Shown: positions 36,487 to 45,882, counted from the first letter of the stretch. The stretch: DNA of 64,000 nucleotides from Agarilytica rhodophyticola (GCF_002157225.2 NZ_CP020038.1:1511001-1575000); one strand, 5' to 3'. The notes: generated by a model from the letters alone, not told the origin. A program made the numbers and translations.

Positions 36487-36517
36487 AATCCAATAGTTCA
36501 GGACGAACTATTGGATT
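36487..36517. terminator. Perfect inverted repeat after galK
   Basis: AATCCAATAGTTC (36487-36499) and GAACTATTGGATT (36505-36517), 13 perfect pairs with a 5-base loop AGGAC. It lies 45 bases past the galK stop on the minus strand. No T-run, so either a stem acting in 3-prime end formation or a protein site. Confidence 0.5.
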
Positions 36518-36561
36518 GTTCGATTAGCCTCTAGGTTAATCGTCTTGACTAGCCATTGTTT

Positions 36562-37719
36562 TTAGAGGGTAAAAGCACCATTGTTGGCTTCGCAAACAAA
36601 AATAGTTGGCTCATAGCCACTTATTTTATTGTATTCACTGTTTACTGCAGTCAATACCTTTTCTTTCAATTCTTGAGGTACTAAGGTAACGATGCAGCCC
36701 CCAAAACCGCCGCCGGTCATTCTTACACCGCCTTGTTCACCTATTACCTTGCGAATGATCTCCACTAAGTCATCAATGGGTTTTACAGTAATCTCAAAGT
36801 CATTTTTCATGGACTCGTGAGATTCGAACATTAGACGGCTTAATTCACTAAAGTTGTTATTTTTTAGCGCTTCAGTTGCATCGAGTGTACGTTGGTTCTC
36901 GGTGATAACATGCAGTGCGCGCCGGTAGACAACTTCATCCATATTATCCCGTTCGCTTTGCAGCTGCTTAAGGCTAACATCGCGTAGACTGTCGGCATTA
37001 AAGTGCGCTGCGGCTTGTTCACACTGCTGGCGGCGAGTGTTGTATTCGCTATCAACCAAGCCACGCTTGACATTGGAGTTAACCACTATCAAAGAAGAGT
37101 CGCTAGGAATTGGAATTAATTCGGTTTCCAGCGAGCGGCAATCAAGTAGTACCGCATTATCTTTTTTCCCTAGGCTGGATACCATTTGATCCATGATGCC
37201 ACACTGACAGCCGGCAAAGTTATTTTCCGCCGCTTGGCCTACTTTAGCTGCGGTAATACCATCTATATTTTCTTGGCTGAGCTGGGTCAGAGTCAGTACT
37301 AAGGCTGTTTCAAGAGAAGCAGAGCTACTGAGGCCAGCACCCCTTGGGACATTGCCTTGAATGACTAAATTTGCCCCACAGAGATTAAAATCTTTTGCTA
37401 ATAGCTCGATCACAACACCCCGTAAATAATCAGACCACGGCGCTTTTGGATCTTTAGCTAAATCACTGTTTATTTCAAACTCCGTCTGTGTCGGCTGCTG
37501 TTGATCATCCAATTCATCTAAGGCAATAGCCTTAATAATATTGTCATCACGTTTAGATGCTGCAATCCATGTACTAAAATTAATTGCCGCTGGCAGTACA
37601 AAACCATCGTTGTAATCAGTATGCTCGCCAATTAAATTGACCCGCCCTGGTGCCGCAAAGACGCCATCGGGTTGCTGATCAAATAACTCAGTAAATTTTT
37701 CTTTTACAATAGTTTCCAC
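36562..37719 (-). CDS. galK: Galactokinase GalK
   Basis: GHMP kinase that makes galactose-1-phosphate, the entry step of the Leloir route. The 385-residue product has the galactokinase signature GRVNLIGEHTDYNDGFVLP, the ATP loop PRGAGLSSSASLE and GGGFGGC motif 3 region (RMTGGGFGGCIVTLVP). It starts at GTG; its ribosome site GAGGAT overlaps the galT stop region, so galT-galK are coupled with a 12-base gap. Full length. Confidence 0.97.
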   Translation of the reverse strand: METIVKEKFTELFDQQPDGVFAAPGRVNLIGEHTDYNDGFVLPAAINFSTWIAASKRDDNIIKAIALDELDDQQQPTQTEFEINSDLAKDPKAPWSDYLRGVVIELLAKDFNLCGANLVIQGNVPRGAGLSSSASLETALVLTLTQLSQENIDGITAAKVGQAAENNFAGCQCGIMDQMVSSLGKKDNAVLLDCRSLETELIPIPSDSSLIVVNSNVKRGLVDSEYNTRRQQCEQAAAHFNADSLRDVSLKQLQSERDNMDEVVYRRALHVITENQRTLDATEALKNNNFSELSRLMFESHESMKNDFEITVKPIDDLVEIIRKVIGEQGGVRMTGGGFGGCIVTLVPQELKEKVLTAVNSEYNKISGYEPTIFVCEANNGAFTL

Positions 37720-37731
37720 CGTTTTCTATCC

Positions 37732-38775
37732 TCAAACAGATTGGTAGTGAATATCCGATAATTCTCGCAGGCGCTCGGCTGCTTGCTCGGGGGTTATATC
37801 CCTCTGGCTCTCGGCCATTAGTTCGTAACCAACCATAAACTTTCTTACAGTTGCCGAACGCAGTAGAGGTGGGAAAAAGTGCGCGTGTAACTGCCAGTGT
37901 TGATTATCTGTGTTACCAATATCCGGTTGACCATGCCAGCCCATAGAGTAAGGGAAGGAGGTCTTGAACAGGTTGTCATAGCGAATCGTAATTTTTTTGA
38001 TGATATCCGCTAAAGACGTGCGCTGGCTGTTGTTTAGATCTGGTAGCTTAGTGACATGAAACTTTGGCACAAGAAGTGTCTCGAATGGCCAACAAGCCCA
38101 GTAGGGAACCATCACAACCCAGTCTTCGTTATCAACTACAATGCGTTCTTTCTTTTCCAGTTCTCTATTGACGTAATCGAGCAATAGAGGGACTTGGTGT
38201 TCTTGGTAGTAGTTTTTCTGGCGAGTATCTTCGCGCTCGACAATGGTCGGCAAGCTATTTTGTGCCCATACTTGTCCGTGAGGATGAGGATTGGAGCATC
38301 CCATCATTGCGCCTTTATTCTCAAACACTTGCACATAGCGGTATGTTTTTCCCAAGTCTTCTATTTGCTCTGACCAGCAGTCGACCACTTGCTTGATTTC
38401 GTCCACGCTAAGTTCGGGTAGCGTTTTACTATGGTCTGGAGAAAAACATATAACTCGCGCGGCTCCTTGTTCTGCACTGTAGGTGAACAGTGGGTCCGAA
38501 CTGTGGCCTTCTGGCGTATCAGGATTTATCGCAGCAAAGTCATTACTAAAAACATAGGTGTTGCTGTATTCGGGGTTTTCTTCACCGGTAATACGCTTGT
38601 TACCGGGACACAGATAGCAACTCTCATCATACGATGGGCGTTGAACATTGTCCGGAGTTTCCGATTGACCTTGCCAAGGGCGTTTTGATCTGTGTGGTGA
38701 AACGAGAACCCAGTCACCTGTGAGTGGATTATAGCGTCGGTGCGCATGATCTTTAGGGTCGAATGTGTTGGCCAT
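37732..38775 (-). CDS. galT: Galactose-1-phosphate uridylyltransferase GalT
   Basis: Transfers UMP from UDP-glucose to galactose-1-phosphate. The 347-residue product has the nucleophile motif NPHPHGQVW (second His uridylylated), the zinc-site Cys pair in SCYLCPGN, and [17 protein letters not shown] near the start. Full length. It is first in a two-gene unit with galK on the minus strand; the upstream 480 bases separate it from the dgo genes and hold its promoter. Confidence 0.97.
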   Translation of the reverse strand: MANTFDPKDHAHRRYNPLTGDWVLVSPHRSKRPWQGQSETPDNVQRPSYDESCYLCPGNKRITGEENPEYSNTYVFSNDFAAINPDTPEGHSSDPLFTYSAEQGAARVICFSPDHSKTLPELSVDEIKQVVDCWSEQIEDLGKTYRYVQVFENKGAMMGCSNPHPHGQVWAQNSLPTIVEREDTRQKNYYQEHQVPLLLDYVNRELEKKERIVVDNEDWVVMVPYWACWPFETLLVPKFHVTKLPDLNNSQRTSLADIIKKITIRYDNLFKTSFPYSMGWHGQPDIGNTDNQHWQLHAHFFPPLLRSATVRKFMVGYELMAESQRDITPEQAAERLRELSDIHYQSV

Positions 38776-39259
38776 AGGATTAACAGAGCTACGTTGATGA
38801 TTGATACGACTATTGGTTTTATACCCAGTTTTTGACAGACTTATAGCTGCCTTATGTGATCTTCCTGGGCTTTGTATAGACGAACGAATTTATTGTATTT
38901 TTCATCTAAAAGACAAGGAATTTTTTATAATAATATAAATCATATAAATTTCCAATAAATATGATCATTTACTGTCACTTGCCCGAATCTCTTATGCTCT
39001 CACTTCATAAGAGTCTGTTAGCAAGCTTGATGTTGTCGCACGAGGCTAACAACTTGAATCTTAGCACCAATATCACGTAAATACGCCTTATTATAATGTT
39101 TGTTAGAGATTGTGGATGCTATGGTTAGGAGCAATGCATGAGCCGGCAGCTTAATAACGAAAAGTTATTTATGCCATTTGTTACATTGCCTCATAGGAAT
39201 GGAAAAAGTGAGGGAAAAAATCATCATGTCACGTTCAATGTTATGATTTGGGCTAAATT
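38776..39259. other. galT promoter region
   Basis: About 480 AT-rich bases between dgoA and galT. It must contain the galTK promoter and any dgoA 3-prime end. I find no ORF or clear terminator. Confidence 0.4.
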
Positions 39260-39898
39260 TTAGATACTGCCCTCAGCGGATTTAAAGGCATCAATGATCA
39301 ACTTTGCTTGCCGCTCAATAGACGCTAAATTCATATCTGGCGTGAACAAAGAGGCACCGATACCAAATCCACAGGCGCCAGCTTTTAAGTAGTCTGCCAT
39401 GCCTGAGTTAGCAACACCGCCGACAACAAAAATAGGGAGAGACTTCGGCAAAATCTTAATAATCGCCTTGCAGGCGGCGGCTGAAAGGCTATGTGCAGGG
39501 AATAGTTTTAGTGCATCTGCTCCCGACTCAATTGCTAAAATAGCTTCCGATGGCGTCATACATCCAGGAATAGAAAGTAGTTGCTGTTGCTTTGTTAACC
39601 GTATCACTTCGGCGTTGGTATTAGGCGATATTGCAAACTGCGCACCTACGTCCGTAATTTGTTTCACTTGTTGTGTATTGAGCACGGTGCCAGCACCTAT
39701 TGCAGCACTGTTACTAAAGTTTTGTGCAAGCGCATCTATCGCTGCCAACGCATCTTCTGTACTTAAAGGTACTTCTAGGGTTGTAAAGCCCTGTTCAATT
39801 AGACACGCGCCCACATCCACCGCTCGATGCCTTTCAAGTCCTCGTAAAATTGCGATTAGTGGGAACGTTTGCAGGGCAGAAATAGAATTAGCTTGCAT
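39260..39898 (-). CDS. dgoA: 2-dehydro-3-deoxy-6-phosphogalactonate aldolase DgoA
   Basis: Class-I aldolase that splits KDPGal into pyruvate and glyceraldehyde-3-phosphate, the last step of the De Ley-Doudoroff galactonate route. The 212-residue product is a TIM barrel with FTTLEVPLSTEDALAAI, GAGTVLNTQQV, GCMTPSEAI and the Schiff-base Lys in ADALKLFPAHSLS, a motif that separates DgoA from KDPG aldolase Eda (KFFPAE). It overlaps dgoK by 11 bases, so the kinase and aldolase are coupled. Confidence 0.93.
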   Translation of the reverse strand: MQANSISALQTFPLIAILRGLERHRAVDVGACLIEQGFTTLEVPLSTEDALAAIDALAQNFSNSAAIGAGTVLNTQQVKQITDVGAQFAISPNTNAEVIRLTKQQQLLSIPGCMTPSEAILAIESGADALKLFPAHSLSAAACKAIIKILPKSLPIFVVGGVANSGMADYLKAGACGFGIGASLFTPDMNLASIERQAKLIIDAFKSAEGSI

Positions 39899-40817
39899 TG
39901 GAATAACCGAAACTTTTCAGTGGATTGATAGCCGATACTCCGGCGACAAAAGCTTCTTCGCTGGTAATATTCTGTGCGCTAATGCCATAGTGCTCAAAAG
40001 CGCATAAATAATTTACAGCCAAGCTTTTGTTACACACTAAAATCAAATGAGAAAAATTGTCAAATATTTTAAGAGCTGCCTTAATTTCACTGCCAATAAT
40101 TACACCAGAAACGTATGAGGAAACAGATTTATATTGGTTGCTCCCTACCAGCGAATTTGCCCTAGCAGAGAACAAGTGGTGTAAAAATCCTCCTTGCTTA
40201 TCTACGGTTGATATCCCTTCAAGAAATGAATGTTGATCAAACTCGCTGTGATTAATAATATTGCTGATCGAGCTTTTTTCACAGGCTATTTGATAAAGCT
40301 CGCCACTCATAAACGATGTCAAATCAATAATACGATTTGCGCTTGTATTAACCCACTTGCAGTGAGTTCCAGGTAAACACACGAGTCCACCACTTTTATT
40401 GATGAGGCTCAGTGCACCAAAAATTTGTACCTCTTCGCCTCGCATAACATCGTGTATACCTGAAGGACTTTTTCCCGATACGCCTGGGATAATTTTAATT
40501 GTAGTATTAAAGGGGGTTTCAACATCAACCGCTTGATGAACTAGGTCATCAATAGTCAAGGGGCAGGGTATATAGTGGGTGTTGATCCAGCCCAAATTAC
40601 CGCCCACCGAACCAGACATTAAAACAATTAAATCAGGATATTCTGACAGCCATGGTTGGCAGTGTTTATAGAATATATCTCGCGGTGTTTGTTGCGAATG
40701 TAAGACGCCTTCGTAAGTTTCTATACTTTCAAGAACGCGATAATTTTCATCCAGCAAAAATGCACGGAACTTACTGGAGCCCCAATCAATCGCTAGTACT
40801 CGTTTAGGTATGATCAA
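39888..40817 (-). CDS. dgoK: 2-dehydro-3-deoxygalactonokinase DgoK
   Basis: Phosphorylates 2-keto-3-deoxy-galactonate at C6. The 309-residue product has the acetate/sugar-kinase-like DgoK features: IDWGSSKFRAFLLD phosphate loop, GSVGGNLGWI, VCLPGTHCKWV and SGELYQ. It begins at a TTG that overlaps the stop of the upstream SDR by four bases and ends 11 bases inside dgoA, so three genes are tightly coupled. KDGal can come from galactonate or from 3,6-anhydro-D-galactonate of red-algal polysaccharide. Confidence 0.93.
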   Translation of the reverse strand: MIIPKRVLAIDWGSSKFRAFLLDENYRVLESIETYEGVLHSQQTPRDIFYKHCQPWLSEYPDLIVLMSGSVGGNLGWINTHYIPCPLTIDDLVHQAVDVETPFNTTIKIIPGVSGKSPSGIHDVMRGEEVQIFGALSLINKSGGLVCLPGTHCKWVNTSANRIIDLTSFMSGELYQIACEKSSISNIINHSEFDQHSFLEGISTVDKQGGFLHHLFSARANSLVGSNQYKSVSSYVSGVIIGSEIKAALKIFDNFSHLILVCNKSLAVNYLCAFEHYGISAQNITSEEAFVAGVSAINPLKSFGYSNAS

Positions 40818-41566
40818 ACGCGTCCACCATCAACAATTAAAGACTGTCCTGTCATCATTGATGACGCGTCAGAGGCTAGAAATAGTGCTGCGTGGGCGAT
40901 ATCTGTTTCCGTAATTAATGTCTTAAGGCTCTGGCTACGAAGGCATTCTTTTATCGCTTCAGGCGTTGCCCAGTCTCTTTTCTGTTTGTCTGTCATGACC
41001 CAACCTGGAATTAATGCGTTGACTCGAATATTGTGCCTACCAATTTCGCGGGCTAAAGCTTTGGTAAGGCCGATAATGCCCGCTTTGGCAGCGACATAGG
41101 AAGGGTAATCAGGTAGACCGAGAAGGGCGGAATTTGAGCCCAGGTTAATGATGCTACCTTTCTTCTTCTTTTTCATTCCTGATAATACCGCCTGCGCGCT
41201 AAAAAAGTGTGGCCTTAAATTGGTATTTAATGAATTATCCCAATCATCGACGCTGTAATTTTCTATGCTATGGCGTTTATCATCAGCGGCATTGTTAATA
41301 AGTACGTCAACGTCACCCAAAGTATCTTCTACTTCTCTAATGGCCTTTTTGAGCGCTGATATATCCCGGATGTCACACTGAATAAAGAGCGGCTCTTGCT
41401 GCGGGTTTATTTCTTCAATCTGAACACAATGCTCTTTTTGTATTGAAACAAAGGCAACTTTCGCACCTTGAGATGCAAAAGCCCTGACCAGAGCTGCACC
41501 AATGCCTGAGCCACCACCAGTAATAAAAACTACTGTATTTTTAAGATCCGTATATTGAGAGATCAT
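40814..41566 (-). CDS. SDR sugar 1-dehydrogenase (galactose/xylose dehydrogenase-like)
   Basis: Classical SDR of 250 residues: FITGGGSGIGAAL cofactor site, NNAADDKRH, catalytic Ser in GSNSALLGL, YVAAK (Tyr/Lys) and a C-terminal TGQSLIVDGGRV. Its NNAxDDRH and WD..L..NLR..FF..QAV pattern is close to Caulobacter D-xylose 1-dehydrogenase and to NAD-dependent D-galactose 1-dehydrogenases. Next to dgoK and dgoA, oxidation of D-galactose to galactonolactone is the best guess. The lactonase and galactonate dehydratase needed to complete the route are not in this window. Confidence 0.85.
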   Translation of the reverse strand: MISQYTDLKNTVVFITGGGSGIGAALVRAFASQGAKVAFVSIQKEHCVQIEEINPQQEPLFIQCDIRDISALKKAIREVEDTLGDVDVLINNAADDKRHSIENYSVDDWDNSLNTNLRPHFFSAQAVLSGMKKKKKGSIINLGSNSALLGLPDYPSYVAAKAGIIGLTKALAREIGRHNIRVNALIPGWVMTDKQKRDWATPEAIKECLRSQSLKTLITETDIAHAALFLASDASSMMTGQSLIVDGGRV

Positions 41567-42100
41567 ATTTATAAAGCGGCCTTCGATTATTCAGATTTTA
41601 TGATGCATAATAAGCCCCAGTTGAATAGGTGTCTATTTAGAGTTTAGACATTAGCATAAGACACTTTCTATTCGGCCAACCTGGTGTGTCATTCATCACA
41701 AAGCGAAAGATGAAAATTAAGATATTACTTTGATATAAGCAAAACCTTAGATAGATTGTCAACTTTTAATCTTATCTGACTGGATTCTTTGTATTAATCT
41801 GAGGCTAACTCTGAAAATAACGCACTTAAGTTAAAAATGACGCACTCACTTTTGATAAGTATTGCATAGCGTGAACAACAATAAAGTTGAGCAAATTTTA
41901 GCTCTCTAATTCAGTTAAATACTTAAATGTACTAAGGTTTTGTCAATGTTTCTCACATGCTTATGAACGTGAGTTGAAGTCAGCTGTATCATGGTGTGCA
42001 AGCGATATTGCCTACCATTGCGAAGGTGCAAGATGTATAGTTAGTTGTATATCGTTGCATGACATAAATTGTATAAGTTTTATATTGAGCGTAGTTCTTT
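41567..42100. other. Divergent promoter region of the dgo operon and the GntR gene
   Basis: About 530 AT-rich bases. It holds promoters for the minus-strand SDR-dgoK-dgoA unit and the plus-strand GntR gene. One operator-like palindrome lies at 41630-41650. No ORF is supported. Confidence 0.5.
41630..41650. promoter_or_regulatory. Operator-like palindrome upstream of the dgo operon
   Basis: TGTCTA (41630-41635) and TAGACA (41645-41650) with a 9-base spacer, 64 bases ahead of the SDR start. Half-sites recur near the transporter gene (TAGACA at 42987-42992, TGTCTA at 43211-43216). A site for the adjacent GntR protein is possible; untested. Confidence 0.4.
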
Positions 42101-42820
42101 ATGGCCGGAAACAATCGTAGTTTAACTCAAACCATTGTCGATGAGCTTGGACAGGCTGTTGTCTGTGGTACTTATTCTGATGCTAATCCTTTTCCTATTG
42201 AAGCAGAATTGTGTGAGCAATATGACGTAAGCCGAAGTATTTTGCGAGAGGCCGTTAAAATGCTGACATCAAAGGGCCTACTTAGGGCTAGGCCTAGACA
42301 GGGGACTTGGGTGCAACCTGAATCCAGCTGGAATTTGCTCGATCCCCAAGTATTAGGTTGGTTGCTCAATCGCAAATTCTCTATTGATTTGCTGATTGAG
42401 TTTACTGAAGTTCGTCGAGTGATGGAGCCTCAGGCAGCGGAGCATGCCGCGATGCGCGCCAGCGACAAAGCTATTGCCGAGATACACCATGCTATCTCTA
42501 GGATGGAAGCTGCTGCCAGAGGAGATGACGACCCACTGTTGTCCGATATCGCATTTCATGTAGCCATTCTCGATGCGAGTGGTAATCGATTCTTTCACCA
42601 ACTTAAAGATCTTACCACTACAGCCTTAAAAATCAGTATTCGCTTTACTAACCAATATAAAGGTGTGCCTCTGGCAGATGTTGAGGATCATAGGAAAGTT
42701 GCCAATGCTATTGCGGATCATAAACCGAAAGCTGCGCGCCGCCATATGTCAGCCCTGCTCGACGAGGCCATGGATCTTATGTACCAAGCGAAAGCTGAGA
42801 GAGCAGAAGAGAGTAATTAA
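42101..42820 (+). CDS. GntR/FadR-family regulator with FCD domain
   Basis: Transcription factor of 239 residues. N-terminal winged helix (about 8-75: AELCEQYDVSRSILREAVKM, followed by a wing with RPRQGTWV) and C-terminal FCD ligand domain (about 90-220), with the metal-site residues in DIAFHVAILDASGN, an internal Asp and later DHRKVANAI. DgoR of enterobacteria belongs to this group and responds to galactonate; the position next to dgoK/dgoA and a sugar transporter fits that role. It is probably a repressor of the locus. A hairpin with a T-run follows the stop. Confidence 0.92.
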   Translation: MAGNNRSLTQTIVDELGQAVVCGTYSDANPFPIEAELCEQYDVSRSILREAVKMLTSKGLLRARPRQGTWVQPESSWNLLDPQVLGWLLNRKFSIDLLIEFTEVRRVMEPQAAEHAAMRASDKAIAEIHHAISRMEAAARGDDDPLLSDIAFHVAILDASGNRFFHQLKDLTTTALKISIRFTNQYKGVPLADVEDHRKVANAIADHKPKAARRHMSALLDEAMDLMYQAKAERAEESN

Positions 42821-43308
42821 AGAAACCAGAATGTTACTAAAGGAAACGTTTTAAATTGTTAATTACCTATTTAGCCCTGCTCGACAATAAACTTATTGCT
42901 TATTTTGAGGCGTTAACGTCTAGGGCGTGTTTTTTTGTTAATTATCATATATATTATACTTTTTGGTAAAGCCTAAAAAATTTCTATAGACACTGAATAA
43001 TAAATATTTAATAACAAGTCGACTCAAACTGAAGCTAGAATGGTTGTATGCGATGAAACCTAAGTAAGGTTTTGACTCTGATATCGAAAGATATTTAAAA
43101 GAGCCTCGATTAGAATTAACGACATATGATTCGGATTATAGAAAAATAAAACGTACGCTGTAGGGGAATTTGATCAGCAGACGTGTTGTCTGTTTGTGAT
43201 TCTAATTGAGTGTCTATTGATCAAACAATAATAACCACTTACTCCCTCCCAAAGTACGATTTTGATTTAAGTAACCAGATAGAGCGCATAGATTAGTGGA
43301 GATTGCTT
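42821..43308. other. Intergenic region before the transporter gene
   Basis: About 490 AT-rich bases with a terminator for the GntR gene near the left end and the transporter promoter near the right. Half-sites TAGACA (42987-42992) and TGTCTA (43211-43216) lie here. Confidence 0.45.
42916..42936 (+). terminator. Probable terminator after the GntR gene
   Basis: ACGTC (42916-42920) pairs with GGCGT (42924-42928) with a 3-base loop and one G-U pair, followed one base later by seven T. The stem is short. Confidence 0.55.
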
Positions 43309-44766
43309 GTGTCAGACACCGTTATTCAAGTTATTGTATTTTGTTTTATTACTGCCCTGATAGGTGTTTTAACCTTTATCAAATGCGCCAAGGATAGAAA
43401 GAAAACAGCTAGCGATAGCTCAGATACAAGTGCTTCAAATAAAGACTATTTTTTGGCTGGCGGTGGCCTTTCTTGGATATACGTAGCCGGCTCCATCACC
43501 TTAACTAATCTCAGTACTGAGCAGCTTGTGGGCATGAACGGCAATCAGATGGCATTGTTAGCCTGGTGGGAGTTAGCAGGTGTTATCGGGCTTATTATTT
43601 TGGCCAAGGTTTTTCTCCCCGTTTACTATAAAAATCAATGTACCACCACTACTGAGCTGTTAGAAAAAAGATATAACGACCGACACATACGTGCTGTTAT
43701 TGCGGGCGTATTTTTATTAGGCAATATTTTTATCTTATTACCCAGTGTTTTATATACGGGTTCTTTGTTTATGCAGTCCATGTTTAATGTGGACATTAGT
43801 TTGATTACCCTTGCTATTGCCTTTGGCGTTATCGGTGCTGCCTATGCAATTTTTGGTGGGCTAAAAGCTGTTGCCGTCTCTGATACCTACAGTGGAATTC
43901 TTCTTCTTGGTATGGGCATGTTAGTCGTTGTTTTGGCATTAGTGGCGATAAACTTTGATTTCTCTGGTATCCCGCAAGATCGCCTGACATTAATTGGTGA
44001 TGACGATTCGCCGATACCATGGCACACCCTTTTTACTGGGATGATTTTTATTCAAATTTATTACTGGAGTACTAATCAAACTATTACGCAGCGGGCAATG
44101 GCCTCGCCATCTCTTGAAGAGGCCCAAAAAGGTGTATTCAGTGCAGCTGCTGTGCGTTTTCTTATTGTGCCACCAATGATTGTTCTCCCCGGTATTGTCT
44201 CTTACAAACTCTATGGTGATATTGGTGATGCCGCCTATGGCCGAATTGTTGGGGATGTTTTACCTGCAAGTTTAGCGGGAGTTTTTGCCGCTGCGATTGC
44301 TGCTGCTGTTTTGACAAGTTTTAATAGTCTTTTAAATTCTTCTGCGGCACTTTATGTGTGTGATATTCATGAAAATTACATCAATGATAAACCTAACGTT
44401 CCGGTTTTAAGTGGCATTATCACCTTTGGACTAGTTGTAACCTCAGTTGCCTTAGTACCTATTTACTCACAGGCTGAAAGTATTATTAATTTGATTCAAC
44501 AACTGTATGGCTTACTGAGTATGCCAGTCTTATCTACCTTTATTGTTGGTTTGTTATTTCGCAATGTTGATGCGCGAGCGGCCATTATTGCGGTAATATC
44601 GGGCACTTGCCTCTACGGTTACTTTATTTTTGTCAATTCGTGGGCGCATTTCATTCACATGATGTTTGTCACTTTATTTGTTTGTATTGCCATTGCATTA
44701 ATTGCCAACCGTGTTATTTTTGGCAATAAAGAAACATTTATTTTTGGTCGAGCAGCTCAAGCCTAG
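43309..44766 (+). CDS. Sodium/sugar symporter (SSS family, SGLT-like)
   Basis: Inner-membrane sodium:solute symporter of 485 residues with about 13-14 helices. ITLTNLSTEQLVGMNGN matches the vSGLT stretch with ANISAEQFIGMSG, which marks the sugar-transporting branch, and YWSTNQTITQRAMAS is another family marker (WCTDQVIVQR). The GTG at 43309 is chosen as start because GGAG (43298-43301) is correctly spaced; an in-frame TTG 6 bases earlier is too close. It follows the GntR gene and lies opposite the alpha-galactosidase gene, so a galactoside or galactose is the likely cargo. Confidence 0.93.
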   Translation: MSDTVIQVIVFCFITALIGVLTFIKCAKDRKKTASDSSDTSASNKDYFLAGGGLSWIYVAGSITLTNLSTEQLVGMNGNQMALLAWWELAGVIGLIILAKVFLPVYYKNQCTTTTELLEKRYNDRHIRAVIAGVFLLGNIFILLPSVLYTGSLFMQSMFNVDISLITLAIAFGVIGAAYAIFGGLKAVAVSDTYSGILLLGMGMLVVVLALVAINFDFSGIPQDRLTLIGDDDSPIPWHTLFTGMIFIQIYYWSTNQTITQRAMASPSLEEAQKGVFSAAAVRFLIVPPMIVLPGIVSYKLYGDIGDAAYGRIVGDVLPASLAGVFAAAIAAAVLTSFNSLLNSSAALYVCDIHENYINDKPNVPVLSGIITFGLVVTSVALVPIYSQAESIINLIQQLYGLLSMPVLSTFIVGLLFRNVDARAAIIAVISGTCLYGYFIFVNSWAHFIHMMFVTLFVCIAIALIANRVIFGNKETFIFGRAAQA

Positions 44767-44801
44767 AGCACACATTTTGGCACTGGGTCGGGCTTGGTAA
44801 A

Positions 44802-45728
44802 TTATAAAATTTCTGGCCCGCCTAAATTTTTATATAGCGACATAGCCTCTTGGTTGACACTTCGACCTAGCAATAAAGCTGTTCCTGTTTCCGCAACGAA
44901 TTCAGCGGGACTTTGGCTTGCGTACATGCTAACTGAACCTGCTATTTTTTTACCTCTATTGGTAAAACTCGCTTGCGACATACCAAATGTATTTAATTCT
45001 CCCGCTGTTTTTGTGTGCGCTGCGTGCACGAGTTCATGTAAGAGTGTTTCAGTTATATTCGTCGATAGACTCCCTGGAATAGTTCTATATTCTCTAGGCT
45101 TGACATTTTTTAGATACACGGTCTTAGGTGATGGTGCATATTTGCCATTAGACGCTAGTACTTTGGGCTTGCCTGTGGCTCTCTTGGGGGGAATGATTTC
45201 AACTAAGGCGCTGTCAGGGTCTACTCCCATTCTTATTTGCACACCGCTAACGTCTAGTTGCTTTTGTTTTACTATTGTTAGGGCATCGCGTACGGAAGAA
45301 ATTTTCTCTTTTTCTGCCGGTAGATGGATATCTACACCGATGCTTCTTGCGAAAGCTTTCAGTTCGTTTTTTGCTGCGCGATCTGCTGGATTCTCGAATC
45401 GATCTTTTAATATTTGTGTTTTTCCCTTTAGGTCTAGCGTTTTTGCCGCGATAGTCGCTAATTCATCCCTGTGGAATTTATCCAATCGCAAATTGTCCAG
45501 CATCATTCTTTCTCTCTGATGATAAGCCGAAGGCAGTTTGACAAACTCTCTAATGGCGGAAAAGAAATCTCTTTCTATAGGAACTGCTAAATGTGTACCG
45601 CTAGAGGGAAACACTTGAGCATGAGAGCGTGCGCTAGCTAGTGAACTTGCGGGACTTGTTGATGAAATATCAGAACTGGGTCGAGCTTGAACATGTCTTG
45701 TAGCATTACTTCCGATAGATTGTGTCAT
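44802..45728 (-). CDS. Effector-like zinc metallopeptidase (HELVH)
   Basis: Protein of 308 residues with no signal peptide or membrane helix. The first 45 residues are rich in Ser, Ala and Pro. The C-terminal half has LLHELVHAAH (zinc motif H231, E232, H235) and a downstream SPAEFVAETG (E276 or E280 as possible third ligand). Bacterial type III effector peptidases of the NleD/HopH1 kind and the M91 group share HELxHA motifs and lack export signals, so this could be an injected effector or toxin. Exact family not recognised. It is convergent with the transporter gene (35-base gap) and unrelated to sugar use, an odd neighbour in this locus. Confidence 0.72.
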   Translation of the reverse strand: MTQSIGSNATRHVQARPSSDISSTSPASSLASARSHAQVFPSSGTHLAVPIERDFFSAIREFVKLPSAYHQRERMMLDNLRLDKFHRDELATIAAKTLDLKGKTQILKDRFENPADRAAKNELKAFARSIGVDIHLPAEKEKISSVRDALTIVKQKQLDVSGVQIRMGVDPDSALVEIIPPKRATGKPKVLASNGKYAPSPKTVYLKNVKPREYRTIPGSLSTNITETLLHELVHAAHTKTAGELNTFGMSQASFTNRGKKIAGSVSMYASQSPAEFVAETGTALLLGRSVNQEAMSLYKNLGGPEIL

Positions 45729-45882
45729 CGTATTGCTCTCTATAGTGGTACCTGTCTTACCACTTAGTGAATACGAAAAATAAATGGTTCTTTTAAAAAA
45801 TAATTTGAAGAGAGTTAGAGCCAGTCATAGGCTCTAACTTATGTTGATTAAAAATATAAATCAGTATTTATATTTTAGGCAT

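Larger units (their letters stand above)
36073..36561. other. Intergenic region with two hairpins downstream of galK
   Basis: About 490 bases. It holds a terminator-like hairpin on the plus strand (36454-36477) and a perfect 13-bp stem (36487-36517). No gene is supported. Confidence 0.5.

Noticed and set aside
39399-40007. 202-codon plus-strand frame over dgoA
   Set aside because: Antisense to dgoA, whose product is fully recognisable.
44794-45519. 241-codon plus-strand frame antisense to the HELVH gene
   Set aside because: The minus-strand product has the coherent zinc motif and start; the plus frame is its shadow.
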